The notes: generated from the letters alone by a model not told the origin. DNA of 64,000 nt from Chondrilla cf. caribensis (GCA_964020155.1 OZ026559.1:4132674-4196673); one strand, 5' to 3'; shown: positions 11,441-23,912, counted from the first letter of the stretch. Numbers and translations: made by a program.

Positions 11441-12802
11441 ATGAATTCAAAGAAGACCTGTTTCTATGCTGTGTCTCTCTTTCTTGTATTCTTCGCCCAG
11501 AACTGCTGTGGACAAGACTTGAAGCTAAAAAAAACTCCTCAACCCTCTCCATCTCCATCTCCAAGTTCTGAACAGTGTAATGCAAGACACCTGCCAATGG
11601 GACCACTGGTAGGTTTTCCTGGTCGTGATGGTGCTCCCGGTCGTGATGGGATAGCAGGTCGTGATGGTCTCCCTGGTCCAGCTGGTCCTCCAGGTGCTCC
11701 AGGCTCTCCAGGTCCTGGTGGAGTCAGCCTTGATGAACTTCGTGAGATTGTTCGTTTGATGGCTAAAGAAGAACTGAAGAACTTGACATCTGAAGATCAT
11801 GAACCGGTGAAGGTTGTTGTGGAGTATGACAGAATGTGTCCTGTAACCGATTCCCCTACTGTTCCACCTACAAGAAATCCACTAGCACGCACACCCACAA
11901 AATCTCCATCGACAACCAAACGCCCTAATCCTCCAAGGCCACTACCTACTAGACCTCCGGTGAATGGATCGTGTGCTCAAGGGTTGACTAGAGATGACCC
12001 CGCTCTATCTTGTAACGACATCCTCCTGTGTAACCCTTACCTTCCATCTGGCTACTACTGGATCACAACCAGACACCAACCAAATCAGAACAACGTCATT
12101 GTTGAAGTTTACTGTCACATGGAAGGGGACAGCTGTGGAATGAGAGGACTGATTCGCGTAGCTCACCTCAACATGAGTGACCCTTCTGTTAACTGTCCTC
12201 GTCAACTGATCACATCCACTCAGTCTGGAAAGAGAATGTGCACTAGTCCAGTCCTCGGCCCTCATTTCTCTTCCGTTGTGTTCAACACTTACAACATCGA
12301 CTATAGTTTTGTCTGTGGGAGAGCAATTGGGTTTGCACGCTATGGACCACATGCCTTTTACTACAGCACAAAGGGACCTTACAAAACCATTGACCAAGCC
12401 TATGTTGATGGGCTGTCCATTACTTATAGAGTAGATGGCAAACGCAAGCACATCTGGTCCCTGGCTGGAGGGTGGGCAGACCCTGGTAATGGGAATCCCG
12501 CCAACTGTCCATGTGCTGGTCGCTCCACATACAATCCTCCATATTTCGTCAATGATGACCACTATTGTGAATCAGGTAGTCATTCTAATCCAAGTAGTGG
12601 AAAGTGGTACATGAACAATCCCCTTTGGGATGGACAGGGATGTCATTCCTCATCTCGTTGCTGTGACAACCAACGTTTACCATGGTTTTGGCGTACTTTG
12701 CCACAGAATACTGATTCTGGTATCGAAGTTCGTTGGATGCGTCCAACTGCAACAAGTTCGTATGATGTTGGTATTGCATTCTTGGAGCTCTACATTCGTT
12801 AA
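11441..12802 (+). CDS. Collagen-like/fibrinogen-like secreted protein, copy B
   Basis: A single-exon gene of 453 residues. Residues 1-25 are a signal peptide ending CCGQ. A Ser/Pro-rich linker follows to 57, then 13 Gly-X-Y triplets (58-96, GRDG repeats), then a conserved amphipathic segment [16 protein letters not shown] (about 97-114) that could trimerise the chains. A Pro/Thr linker (about 134-175) leads to a fibrinogen-like subdomain from about 178 to 292 (SCNDILLCNP…SGYYWI…VYCHME…RVAHLNM). A second Cys/Trp-rich domain runs from about 293 to the end (HIWSLAGG, CPC, NPLWDGQGC, RCC, PWFW, IEVRW, LELYIR). The ATG is the first in frame and starts a clean signal peptide. It is probably extracellular matrix or a lectin-like ligand. 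It converges with 7TM copy 2. Confidence 0.88.
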   Translation: MNSKKTCFYAVSLFLVFFAQNCCGQDLKLKKTPQPSPSPSPSSEQCNARHLPMGPLVGFPGRDGAPGRDGIAGRDGLPGPAGPPGAPGSPGPGGVSLDELREIVRLMAKEELKNLTSEDHEPVKVVVEYDRMCPVTDSPTVPPTRNPLARTPTKSPSTTKRPNPPRPLPTRPPVNGSCAQGLTRDDPALSCNDILLCNPYLPSGYYWITTRHQPNQNNVIVEVYCHMEGDSCGMRGLIRVAHLNMSDPSVNCPRQLITSTQSGKRMCTSPVLGPHFSSVVFNTYNIDYSFVCGRAIGFARYGPHAFYYSTKGPYKTIDQAYVDGLSITYRVDGKRKHIWSLAGGWADPGNGNPANCPCAGRSTYNPPYFVNDDHYCESGSHSNPSSGKWYMNNPLWDGQGCHSSSRCCDNQRLPWFWRTLPQNTDSGIEVRWMRPTATSSYDVGIAFLELYIR

Positions 12803-12817
12803 CCTCAAGTACATCCG

Positions 12818-12885
12818 GTGTGTGTGTGTGTGTGTGCGCGTGTGTGTGTGTGTGTGTGCGTGCGTGCGTGCGTGTGTGTGTGTGC

Positions 12886-12958
<73 letters not shown>
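12818..12958. repeat. (TG)n microsatellite after copy B
   Basis: Starts 15 bases after the TAA stop, exactly as after copy A, with a few CG-containing interruptions. Confidence 0.95.
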
Positions 12959-12959
<1 letters not shown>

Positions 12960-14095
12960 TAACATACTGTATAATCTAATGTACTTCATATTAAGTGCAA
13001 TGTGAATTTAATGAAGGCGAAGAAGTTCATTATGTCAAACGTTATAGTTCCAATAAGATAAATGACACAGGTATAGCAAGTGAGATTCAGGGACATCGAC
13101 TAGAATATTGTGGTTAAGGTGTTATGTAAACAATAATTATTAAGTCACAGGAAGTGTGGGCGAGACACACACAATCCGCATGATGATCAGTCACATTTCT
13201 AAAGCACGAATTCAAATGTACGAATAAACAGCAACAACCGTATGTTTTTCTTCCTTTTATAGATCATCTATTATTAAAATGTTTCTTATAATATGAATGA
13301 TTACCTTGAGAATTATGGTCAAGTCAAAGGACTGCATGTATGACATTGAATGTACATGTAATATTCATGACCACATGTGTATAGTAGTACGTATATTGAC
13401 AAGCTTTCTATCACTTAGCTAGTACACAAGCATGATACATAAGATATGATGCAGTGGAACCTCTCCATTATGGACACTTTGGGACCTTAATTCTAGTCCT
13501 TATTACAGAGTTTTCCTCAATTTAGATCTCATTCAATACACTACATATCTATCATACCTATAATACAATCCACACATTTGCATATGTGATATTATTGTAC
13601 TTGAAGATACCACGGCATACAATATACCACACAGAAAATATATATATTAGCTGAAACAACATGTTTAGTTCATATCATACCAGTGTTTGAATCACTGTTA
13701 TGTGGCCTGATTACTGAAGTGGTAATAAAGCTGAGGTGGTCCTATTACTGAGGTAATCCTATTACTGAGGTGGTTCCATAACTGAAGTGGTCCTATTACT
13801 GAGTTGGTTCTATTACTGAGGTGGTCAAATTACTGAGGTGGTCCTATTTCTGAGGTGGTACTATTACTGAGGTAGTCCTATTACTGGAGTGATCCTATTA
13901 CTGAGGTGTTTCCATAACTGAGGTGATCAAATGTAGTCTACATATACCAAGGTATTCATATATGGTCTTGATGATAATATGATGGTCTTTTAGTGTGTCT
14001 TCACACATATGGTATCCTATGATATATTCACAAACACGTGCACATCACACTATGACTCTCCCAGGAACCTGTCGGTCTTGAGTTCACACACTGTC
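12959..14095. other. Spacer of module 2 with minisatellite
   Basis: Close copy of 3589-4680, offset about 9.4 kb. The 18-base minisatellite is at 13709-13930 with about the same unit number as in module 1. No gene is visible. Confidence 0.5.
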
Positions 14096-14099
14096 TCAT

Positions 14100-14215
14100 C
14101 ACCGGGGAGGGGCAGGGTAGAAGCCATTGAGGAGTTTGCATGATAGCTGTCGGTATATATTAAGCTTTAAGTGGAGTTTAGCACCTACAAGAGATCATCA
14201 TAGCAATCTTCGAAC
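14100..14215 (-). pseudogene. Relic of 7TM exon 1, module 2
   Basis: Same diverged fragment as 4690-4860, beside the GGGCAGGGTAGAAGCCATTGAGG stretch. No continuous frame. Confidence 0.55.
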
Positions 14216-14431
14216 TCCTTCAGTTTCTATCATTCCAAATTTGGTGATTGATGTAAGGGGGAGGGGGTGACAGAGGTCTGTTTTCACCATTTGGGGACAG
14301 TACCATGCATCTCTTCAATCACCTACACATAAATGTATATTATCGAACATTTATATAATACCATTTGAATCATAAAGTTGCAAGTACTATGCTTACATAC
14401 AAAAGGAATATGTCAATATTAATTGTTATGT

Positions 14432-14920
14432 GATTATGCATATAGTGTTGTGTGTAGAACATTATTGAAAAGATAACTATATAAAGTGAATAGGGAGAGC
14501 ACAGCATACTGCTGCACATATTTATTGATATCAAATGTGCTATCTACTGGAAGTTTTGTTGTTGGAAAATTTGCCTCATCTCCAACTTCACTTTATGATT
14601 ATGCATAGTGTTGTGTGTAGAACATTATTGAAAAGATAACTATATAAAGTGAATAGGGAGAGCATAGCATACTGCTGCACATATTTATTGATATCAAATG
14701 TGCTATCTACTGGAAGTTTTGTTGTTGGAAAATTTGCCTCATCTCCAACTTCACTTTATGATTATGCATAGTGTTGTGTGTAGAACATTATTGAAAAGAT
14801 AACTGTATAAAGTGAATAGGGAGAGCATAGCATACTGCTGCACATATGATATCAAATGTGCTATCTACTGGAAGTTTTGTTGTTGGAAAATTTGCCTCAT
14901 CTCCAACTTCACCTTGTGAT
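14432..14920. repeat. Threefold tandem repeat of the 7TM 3' end
   Basis: GATTATGCAT…GTGTTGTGTGTAGAACATT begins at 14432, 14597 and 14760, a period of about 163-165 bases. Each unit carries the 3' flank, the polyadenylation signal region and the last codons of a 7TM gene (…QIFQQQNFQ stop). Only the unit next to the gene continues into exon 2. That proximal unit has lost the AATAAA, while the next one keeps it (14684-14689). Confidence 0.85.
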
Positions 14921-16563
14921 ACAACACCTGTATCATCCACCATGCTATTGGTAGGGCAGTGTAGCGTAGTACAAAGTAGACAGATTTGGTGAAGCTCTGA
15001 GTCTCTTCTCCATATTTACTCAAATGTAGTACAAGTGTAATACTGAATGCTAGTGATCAAAATCCAAAGACTAGTACTGCTATGAACATGAGTAGCAGTA
15101 TCTGTCGAAGTGCTTGTTTTGGTGTGATTCTGTATTCCTCTTCTTTGATGAAGATTTGATCGATTGTGAAGGGAATGGATGTTACGATGATGCATACAAA
15201 CATTGCACACCACACTGTGAGAATGCCAAATCCATACAAGTGTGGATTAGCACTCACTAACAAGAGTTGAAATGGAAGACATATTAATAGACCCATTACA
15301 CTCATGTAGATCCCCCAAAGAGATATTGTTGTAATGATTCTGTGTTGATTTCTTCCACAGCATTTTGTGAATATGCTCCATGTTCTGGGAATGGGAAATG
15401 TAATGTACTTGGTGTGAATGTAGGAGAGCATTAGGGAGCTGATTGGCGTGAAACCCAAAAGAAAGTTTGATGTTGTACAATTTGAGATTACATCAGTATT
15501 TGTATATGGATAACATGTTGCTATGTGTATTTTGAGTATCATGTAAACATTGAAGACATGAGCAAGACTTGCTACAGCCCAGAATAAGGGTACTTTAGCT
15601 TTGCTCCTACTTTGTTGTAGACTCTTGATCAGTTGTCCTCCCTTGGTGTAGAGTAGGAAGGAAACTAGTAGAGGAATAGTCATGATCAGAACATAGAATC
15701 CTTGATTTGGAATGCGAAAGTGGTGTGTTCCCTGAGGCATGTAGTGATTTATCCGAACATCGTATCCAGGTTCTACCCCAGATGTCAAATCCATGTATAA
15801 CACTCCTGATGATTTCTCTTCATATTGTCTTTGAAGCTTTCCAGAAATCACTGACAAAATCTGCATTTTTATTTTAAAAGGAATGAGATTCACATCAACA
15901 TAAGCAATACAGATATGTTATTGTGAACAAGAATGGATGAACTGATGCAAGAAAGTACGTACATACGTCCACATGTCTTATCTTGCTTAACATAGTCTGT
16001 CAAGGATTGTACATGTATGCATGTGTACATAATGTATAAGATATATGCAGCAACATAATATATACCTGTATAGTGACAGCTCCTAATGTTGGATTGCCAT
16101 CAGGAATGAGTGGAGTTTTGATGCAAGCAATCTGGGATGACAAGTATAAAGGCGAAGATTTGTTGAATAAAAGGTAGTAGGTCACAGTGGGTAGGTATTC
16201 TCCAAATTCTAGTAATTTTCCTTCACTGCCAATGCTGTATATCGGTGTGGTGGTCCACATGTACCAATATATGTTGTGATAAGTGTAGTTTATTCTCGGG
16301 TATGTCCTCCATGGATAGGTCCCAAGTGAGCACTCTTCAGGAAGTGGGTCTGTGTAGTTGGTGAAGTAGGCTATGATGACACTAGATGGTCTAGCCCGAT
16401 TGATGGGGTAGAAGGCATTGAGGAGTTGTTGATAGTTGTCAGGATAAACTTTGATGGAGTTCAATATTTCCAAGGTATCATCACAAACTTGATAGTGATC
16501 ACATCCTCCACAAGTACCTTCTATGAGGATAGTCCACAGAACCAGTATTATTGCTCCACTCAT
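14865..16563 (-). pseudogene. 7TM membrane protein, copy 2 (premature stop)
   Basis: Exon 1 is 16066-16563 and exon 2 is 14865-15860; the intron is 205 bases. At 15057-15059 the glycine codon of the conserved VFGFGSLTFS motif reads TGA, ending translation after 433 of 497 residues, within predicted helix 6. Helix 7 and the tail are still readable downstream in the same frame, so the change is young. The product, if made, would lack the last helix and half. Exon 1 is intact (signal peptide, CGGCDHYQVC, LLNAFYP). The 3' end was also triplicated. A single-base consensus error is the alternative. Confidence 0.75.
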
Positions 16564-17420
16564 TCTTCACTCAATTGTACCTGGTCACATATGGGAGACA
16601 ACAATAGTGAATCACTCTTATTATGCATTCAACTATATTGCAAATTTTCACCTTCCATTCAGGATGTTTTCCATATTTATGGATCACAATTATCTAATAA
16701 TATTATAATAATATATATATACATATATTCAGATTCCCATTTTCACTTTCAAAATTGTCCCTGACAAAACTTATTGTACAATACTGATTTCGTTTTGCTT
16801 TCGATTTCAACTCCTCCTGAGCTGATAGTCCACACTAGAATACAATGCATCCTACCAAGTCTTACACAGTTGTAGCTAGCTAGAGTGTATATAATGAGCA
16901 TAATACTATAAAGGTAGCATCTTAGTACATACAATGTTCATGGGATGAACTCCGACTGTTACAGGCCTACAGCTGCTGCAGACACCCTCATTCATCCAAC
17001 CCTTCAAAGCTTGTTGGGCGTTGGAATAATTAGAATGGTCTCTTCAGAGTTGAATTCCAAGAGAACCGGTCACCCATCTTCAACCAGGCTGTTGGCTGAA
17101 GGTAGGTTTCATGTTCACTGTAATATACAGAGAGTACATGGTAGACTGGTGACTTGTGTTGTCGCAGGTCACTGTGATAATATTATGATACATTTTACAC
17201 ACACTTTTGCATGTACATTTTGATGTGGTACCAGTGATAATTATAACTATTGCTCTCCATGGACAGCCCATGTCAAACTTAATACCAGAGGTACAGATAC
17301 TTGTACTCCCTCCTGGAGGTGGTTTGGACCAGGTGGGGACCAGCAAGATAGGTCTTAAGCTTGTCACTTGTCACACTGTGCTTCCCCTTCATCAATACAT
17401 TACAAGTAATAATGCATAAA
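16564..17420. other. Conserved block upstream of 7TM copy 2
   Basis: Aligns with 6908-7740 but has an ATATATAC stretch near 16710 and a 6-base deletion in the part coding for IILDFTIAL in other copies. Both candidate frames differ among copies, so no gene is called. Confidence 0.4.
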
Positions 17421-17605
17421 TTAAATTTTGTATGTACCTACACTAACCTCGTTATTCTCTAGCAGGATAATTCCACAAAGGATAAAGGATGTGTGACTTA
17501 GCTATACCCTACGAAAGATAATTCCCTTCTTCCAGAACATCATTCTATTGCTTGAAGGTCACAAAACCAAATTCAGAAAACAGCACTTTCACAGTCCAGA
17601 GTGTG

Positions 17606-17617
17606 TATGTATGTGGC

Positions 17618-17677
<60 letters not shown>

Positions 17678-17689
17678 CATGCATGTGTG

Positions 17690-17724
<35 letters not shown>

Positions 17725-17753
17725 TGTGCGTGCGTGCGTGCGTGTGTGTGCCT
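17606..17753. repeat. (TG)n microsatellite with GTGC interruptions
   Basis: TG array with TGCGTGCATGCATG and GTGCGTGCGTGCG interruptions, in the same position as 7914-8010. Confidence 0.9.
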
Positions 17754-18039
17754 GAAACATAATAGTCATGCACATGTCCAGTATAATTGTCATGTGGCAC
17801 TGCATATACATTCATAAGTCTACACAATACAGGGTCATTAAGAGCATTTGAATGGAGGGGAAATTTTATATTCATAGAAATGGCAGAGAAATAGTCACTG
17901 ATGTTTATTTAGTTCTGATTTTGGCTCAACGTTTTGACAAGGTGTTGTTTTATGATGGGGATATATTGCATTCTATAGTTGTCCATTAACAGTACAAGCA
18001 ACATAATAATAATGTATACGATATCACCATTATAAGGCT

Positions 18040-18120
18040 GATGACGTAATAATCAATTTGCACCGTGTGACGACGGTCACGTGCAACAACACGTGTTCGA
18101 TGTTTGGCGGAAATCGAACC
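18040..18120. promoter_or_regulatory. CRE / double E-box / E2F-like motif cluster (2)
   Basis: TGACGTAA, two CACGTG sites and TTTGGCGG are all kept, with only spacer changes relative to 8301-8380. Confidence 0.4.
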
Positions 18121-19208
18121 AGTGCGAGTGCCTTCTTTTTGTTTGAGCGTATTTGGAAACTTTTTCAATCGTGAGAATTGATCACGAAGGAAATGAAAAT
18201 GAAGGATTCTTCGTATTCCCTTTGAACAGATGATGTCCCATTCCTGGAGCTCCGTGTGTTGAAGGAGAATGAGATGACGGCAGAAGGATCGAACTCCGGA
18301 TGTGGTCCGAAGACAGCTCAACGAAATTTTTCGTGTGTGTCTATTGCCGATATTTTTTACACTGGCTAACCGTGATTGAAATATCAAGAAAAGGATACTT
18401 CTTAACTATATAAGTATATAATTGAGTGACACTTTATAGAGTGGTTCACTTTTGTTGTTCAGTGTACAGCTATACAATTATACATTATCTACATTGTTGT
18501 CGTTGTTGTTGTTGTTGTTGCTCCTAGGTTATCATAATTCTATACTGCCCTCTAGTACATTATGAGATGATACAGACCTTAAGGTTCCCCTACATGTTGG
18601 TATGTTCCCCTACAGTGTATCCATGTGTACCCTCTAGTGGTAGGGAGTCCTTAGTTTGGTGTGTGGTTTTACTAGTTACTTGAATGTCAGTAATACAGGT
18701 GAATTTGAGTAATATTAATGATGGAGTATAAATATTACAGGTGGACAGAGGTGTGTTGTATGCATATACCTGTCTTTCAAGGGAAAAATTGAATTCATAT
18801 TATCATTTAGATGGCATGCATAGATGTGTTGTGGAGGTGGATTTGGCAGGGTGGTGCAGGGTGTATTTGAGTTGGACATTGACTATTGTTTATATTAGTA
18901 AACTGTACCTTGAAGCATGTCTGGTTGCCTATTGCCACATTAGGTTGTGGTTTGTTAAGATATAGTATAGATACGTTTGTATATAATATTATACATATTA
19001 ATACCTAATTAAAACAGTATACATGTAATTACTTACTAATTACCTACCTTAGGTATTGGAGGAGAGTAACAGCAGGCAACCCTCACAATACATACATAAT
19101 ATGCATATGTAGTATGTGTGGGATGTTTACTGGTAATTAGTATCCCCAGCCAGCTGTGTATTGTAATAAATACATGGATATACGTTTGAGTACATGTAAC
19201 AAGGTGTA
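18121..19208. other. Spacer, no intact gene
   Basis: Same order of blocks as 8381-9455: TTG-rich tract near 18495-18525, the CCTCTAGT element at about 18545-18650, and the block ending GTGGTTTGTTAAGATA near 18960. A 133-codon - strand frame (17986-18387) has a longer counterpart at 37570-37974. Other copies are frame-broken, so I do not call a gene. Confidence 0.45.
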
Positions 19209-19589
19209 TTGTGTACTTGTGTACCTACATACCTTCTCTACGCCACCAAGTCCTACAAATCCATTGAACAACCCTATGTGAGTGGGTTGTCCATCACCTG
19301 CCAAATCAAAGGTCAACGTAACCACATATGGTCCTTTGCAGCTGGTTATCAAGCGAGTAATAATAGCGCTGACAATTGCCCTTGTGATGTAGGGGGTACT
19401 AAGCCTCCATCATTTGTTGGCTACAACTACTACTGTGAAGCAGCCACTTGTTGAGGCAACAACCGCTTGCCATGGTTCATGACTACACTGCCAGAGACTA
19501 CCAATTCCGATATTGAGGTTCGTTGGATGAACCCACAAGGCTGGAGTAATGGGGTGATAGGCATTGAACAATTGTGGAGTAGGACATAA
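19209..19589 (+). pseudogene. Collagen-like C-terminal domain relic, module 2
   Basis: Reads SYKSIEQPYVSGLSITCQ…HIWSFAAGY…CPC…PPSFVGYNYYCEA, then TGA. It resumes as NNRLPWFMTTLPETTNSDIEVRWMNP…IGIEQLW and ends at TAA. The stretch that should hold LWDG…C…RCC is deleted at the TGA. It is closer in sequence to copy D (51.9 kb; [15 protein letters not shown]) than to copies A-C, so it represents an older subfamily. Confidence 0.7.
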
Positions 19590-19767
19590 AGTGATGAAGA
19601 ATGATCGATGTTGGAAACAACAGTTCAAAGAATGTGACCTGTGTCTGTTGGCCCATCATTTAGACTGTTTGACTCCGATTTTTCTATATAAAATTGATTA
19701 TTTTTACTTGCACAAAATTGTGTAATATGCGTGCTCAAATCGGCTATTATTTTTGATTCCATGATAT

Positions 19768-19850
19768 TATTTCGTCAATGATGACCACTATTGTGAATTA
19801 TGTTAGCCACCTGTTGTATGGCACATGCATAATCCCCTTTGGGACAGACA
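19768..19850 (+). pseudogene. Collagen-like fragment YFVNDDHYCE … NPLWDR
   Basis: A short piece resembling FVNDDHYCESG then NPLWDGQGC of copies A-C, with an in-frame stop in between. It runs straight into a (CA)n tract (19850-19888), so it was probably cut off by a microsatellite-associated rearrangement. Confidence 0.55.
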
Positions 19851-20224
19851 CACACACACAAACACACACACACACACACACACACACTTAACTATACTTG
19901 CGGCCTTCCAATGCATATTAATAATTGTTGTGATGTACAGGTAATTGCAAATATGTACCTGACTATTTCGTAAACCTGCATGGTGGTAACTCCCAATTTA
20001 CCCCCGTTTAAATATCATTTATACACTTAGATATATACACTACACTCATACATTTAGTCCTAAACTCTCTACCCTGTGCACATTTATGCTGTAGAAAGGG
20101 CGTTGCCTAGCAACATAATGAAGTCATCTTCAATATTAAATGTCATTGTCAATGTTTTGACTACTGTGGCTTTACTCACCCACAACAATAATACTAGTTC
20201 TTTTCTGTACTTCAATATCCAAAC

Positions 20225-20227
<3 letters not shown>

Positions 20228-20290
<63 letters not shown>

Positions 20291-20364
20291 ACACACACAC
20301 ACACACACATGCACACACACACACACACACGCACACACACACACACACACGTGCACACACACAC

Positions 20365-20435
<71 letters not shown>
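20228..20435. repeat. (CA)n microsatellite
   Basis: CA array with GTGCAC and GCAC interruptions, preceded by GTTGCCTAGCAAC at 20102-20114. Confidence 0.95.
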
Positions 20436-20436
<1 letters not shown>

Positions 20437-21014
20437 CACACTACTTACTGGCTTCTAATACATACTACTTGTTCTGAAGGTGTACATCAGTATGTATAGA
20501 TATCAGTTGTACAAGCTAATGTGTACGTGACTTGTGCATAAAACCTGCATGGTGGAAACTCTTCATTTACTCATGTTCAGATATCCTTCATACACTCCCA
20601 GTCCTATTATGTAATAGACCCTCCACAGGACTGTACCAACTCAATGATACAGTCTACCTTCTAGCCTGTGAGTGATTATGTTGTATCAAAAGTGTTGCCT
20701 AGCAACATACTTAATGAAGTCGTTTTCAATTTGAACTGTCATTTTTGATGTTTTGACTGCTGCCAGGTCACTCACCCACAAGAGCTCTGTACACTGAAAT
20801 TCAACTCACTGCTATAATTGGGATGTGTGAATACACAAGAAACCTCATGAATGTTGTTCTATGCATTTATATGTAATGCAACATGGTGAATGTGTATTAT
20901 GATGAGGTAATACTGGCACTAATAACAAGTTGCAATCTATTTGAACCTCAATCATCACACTTTTGACCACAAGTGCTCAGTTGCAGTCTGTTCTCACTCA
21001 GTGAACTGGACACA

Positions 21015-21102
21015 ATGAATTCAAAGAAGAGCTGCTGTTTCTATGCTGTGTCTCTCTTGTATTCTCCGCTCAGCACTGCTGTGGACAAGACTTGAAGCTA
21101 AT
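21015..21102 (+). pseudogene. Collagen-like 5' fragment (signal peptide only)
   Basis: ATGAATTCAAAGAAGAGC starts a copy of the signal peptide region, preceded by a close copy of the 5' block (20640-21014) with the X-box-like site at 20694-20706. A 4-base deletion in the TCTCTCTTTC stretch shifts the frame to TGA within 27 codons. At about 21100 the homology stops and sequence like 9949 onward begins. It is an extra, truncated 5' end in module 3. Confidence 0.75.
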
Positions 21103-21234
21103 GAGTATCAAATCAAATTATAAGATTATCAAATCTTAACATAATCACAACCTCCTGGAGACCAAGCTATGTAAGCACAAATATATAATATGTTTTGATG
21201 ATACATGATATCTTAGCACAGACTAATAATAAAG

Positions 21235-21431
<197 letters not shown>

Positions 21432-21749
21432 CTTAACTATACTTGCAGTCTTCCAATACATACTTATCATAACTGTTATGAAAATGTACAGGCAATTGCA
21501 AATGTATATGTGACTAGTTCATAAACCTACGTGATAAAAGCTCTGAATTTGATCATGTTTATATATCATTTATACACTTCTAGTCCTACACACCCTAGCC
21601 TGTGGGAGGGGCATTGCCTAGCAACATAATGAAGTCGTGTTCAATATTGAATGTCATTGTCAACGTTTTGACTTCTGTGGCTTTACTCACCCACAACAAT
21701 AGTAATAACAATTATGTATTTCTATTCTGTATTCAATACCCAAACCTTC

Positions 21750-21867
<118 letters not shown>

Positions 21868-22105
21868 CTGGCTTCTATTACATACTTCATGTTATGAAGG
21901 TGTACATCAGTATGTATAGATATCAGTTGTACAAGCAATTAACTGTGTACATGACTTATATGCATAAAACCTCTCCATTTGCTCATGTTTAGATACCCTT
22001 CCTATACTCCCAGTCTATTATGTAGTAGACCCTCCACAGGACTGTACCAACTCAATGACACAGTCTACCTTCTAGCTGTGTGAGTGATTATGTTGCATCA
22101 AAAGT

Positions 22106-22118
22106 GTTGCCTAGCAAC
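22106..22118. promoter_or_regulatory. RFX X-box-like palindrome before collagen-like copy C
   Basis: GTTGCCTAGCAAC, 356 bases before the ATG, in the conserved 5' block. Confidence 0.45.
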
Positions 22119-22461
22119 ATACTAAATAAAGTTATTTTCAATTTGAACTGTCATTTTTGATGTTTTGACTGCTACCAGTTCACTCGCTCACAAGAGCTCT
22201 GTATACTCTTGAATTCAACTTACTGCTATAATTGGGATGTGTGAATACACAAGAAACCTCATGAATGTTGTCCTATGCAATGCAATAACGCTATAATAAT
22301 ATATGTAATGCAACATGATGGATGTTTATTATGATGAAGTAATACTACACATTCTAATGGCACTAATAACAAGTTGAAATCTATTTATTAGACCTCAATC
22401 ATCACACTTTTGACCACAAGTGCTTAGTTGCAGTCTGTCCTCACTCAGTGAACTGAACACA

Positions 22462-23829
22462 ATGAATTCAAAGAAGACCTGTTTCTATGCTGTGTCTCTC
22501 TTTCTTGTATTCTTCACTCAATACTGCTGTGGACAAGACTTGAAGCTAAAACAAACTCCCCAACCCTCTCCTTCTCCATCTCCATCTCCAAGTTCTGAAC
22601 AGTGTAATGCAAGACACCTGCCAATGGGACCACTGGTAGGTGCTCCTGGTCGTGATGGAACTCCCGGTCGTGATGGGATAGCAGGTCGCGATGGTCTCCC
22701 CGGTCCAGCTGGTCCTCCAGGTGCTCTAGGCTCTCCAGGTCCCAGTGGAGTCAACCTTGATGAACTTCGTGAGATTGTTCATTTGATGGCTAAAGAAGAA
22801 CTGAAGAACTTGACATCTGAAGATCGTGAACCAGTGAAAGTTGTTGTGGAGTATGACAGAATGTGTTCTACAACCAATTCTCCTACTGCTCCGCCTACAA
22901 GAAATCCACTAACACGCACACCCACAAAATCTTCAAACACAACCAAACAGCCTAGTCCTTCAAGGCCACTACCTACTAGACCTCCAGTGAATGGATCGTG
23001 TGCTCAAGGGTTGACTAGAGATGACCCCGCTCTATCTTGCAACGACATCCTCCTGTGTAACCCTTACCTTCCATCCAGCTACTACTGGATCACAACCAGA
23101 CACCAGCCAAATTGGAACAATGTCATTGTTGAAGTTTACTGTCACATGGAAGGGGACAGCTGTGGAATGAGAGGACTGATTCGCGTAGCTCACCTCAACA
23201 TGAGTGACCCTTCTGTTAACTGTCCTCGTCAACTGATCACAACCACTCAGTCTGGAAAGAGAATGTGCACCAGTCCAGTCCTCGGCCCTCATTTCTCTAC
23301 CGTTGTGTTCAACACTTACAACATCAACTATAGTTTTGTATGTGGGCGAGCTATCGGGTATGCACGCTTTGGACCACATGCCTTTGCCTACAGCACGAAG
23401 GGATCTTACAAAACCATTGACCAAGCCTATGTTGATGGGCTGTCCATTACTTATAGAGTAGATGGCGAACGCAAGCACATCTGGTCCCTGGCTGGAGGGT
23501 GGGCAGACCCTGGTAATGGAAATCCCGCCAACTGTCCATGTGCTGGTCGCTCCACATACAATCCTCCATATTTCGTCAATGATGACCACTACTGTGAATC
23601 AGGTAGCCATTCTACACCAAGTAGTGGAAAGTGGTACATGGAAAATCCCCTTTGGGATGGACAGGGATGTCATTCCTCATCTCGTTGCTGTGACAACCAA
23701 CGTTTACCATGGTTTTGGCGTACTTTGCCTGAGAATACTGATTCTGGTATTGAAGTTCGTTGGATGCGTCCAACTGCAACAAGTTCGTATGATGTTGGTA
23801 TTGCATTCTTGGAGCTCTACATTCGTTAA
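22462..23829 (+). CDS. Collagen-like/fibrinogen-like secreted protein, copy C
   Basis: An intact single exon of 455 residues with the same domain order as copy B. The start is the ATG in ACACAATGAATTC, matching copy B; the open frame extends upstream through a GTG but without ATG. Differences from copy B include an extra SP pair in the [11 protein letters not shown] linker, GALGSPG interrupting the regular G-X-P pattern, and NQ/NW, FAYSTKGSY and TPSSGKWYMENP changes in the C-terminal half. All the Cys of the CPC, YCESG, GQGC and RCC motifs are kept. It converges on 7TM copy 3. Confidence 0.88.
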   Translation: MNSKKTCFYAVSLFLVFFTQYCCGQDLKLKQTPQPSPSPSPSPSSEQCNARHLPMGPLVGAPGRDGTPGRDGIAGRDGLPGPAGPPGALGSPGPSGVNLDELREIVHLMAKEELKNLTSEDREPVKVVVEYDRMCSTTNSPTAPPTRNPLTRTPTKSSNTTKQPSPSRPLPTRPPVNGSCAQGLTRDDPALSCNDILLCNPYLPSSYYWITTRHQPNWNNVIVEVYCHMEGDSCGMRGLIRVAHLNMSDPSVNCPRQLITTTQSGKRMCTSPVLGPHFSTVVFNTYNINYSFVCGRAIGYARFGPHAFAYSTKGSYKTIDQAYVDGLSITYRVDGERKHIWSLAGGWADPGNGNPANCPCAGRSTYNPPYFVNDDHYCESGSHSTPSSGKWYMENPLWDGQGCHSSSRCCDNQRLPWFWRTLPENTDSGIEVRWMRPTATSSYDVGIAFLELYIR

Positions 23830-23843
23830 CCTCAAGTACATCC

Positions 23844-23844
<1 letters not shown>

Positions 23845-23911
<67 letters not shown>
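23845..23911. repeat. (TG)n microsatellite after copy C
   Basis: Pure TG tract from 15 bases after the stop codon; shorter than after copies A and B. Confidence 0.95.

Positions 23912-23912
<1 letters not shown>

Noticed and set aside
11525..11800. Possible intron inside the collagen-like genes
   Set aside because: The frame is continuous from signal peptide to stop in copies B, C and E, so a single exon is the simpler model.
17986..18387. 133-134 codon minus-strand frames at 17986 and 37570
   Set aside because: The equivalent region in other copies is frame-broken, and composition is not protein-like. I treat it as spacer.
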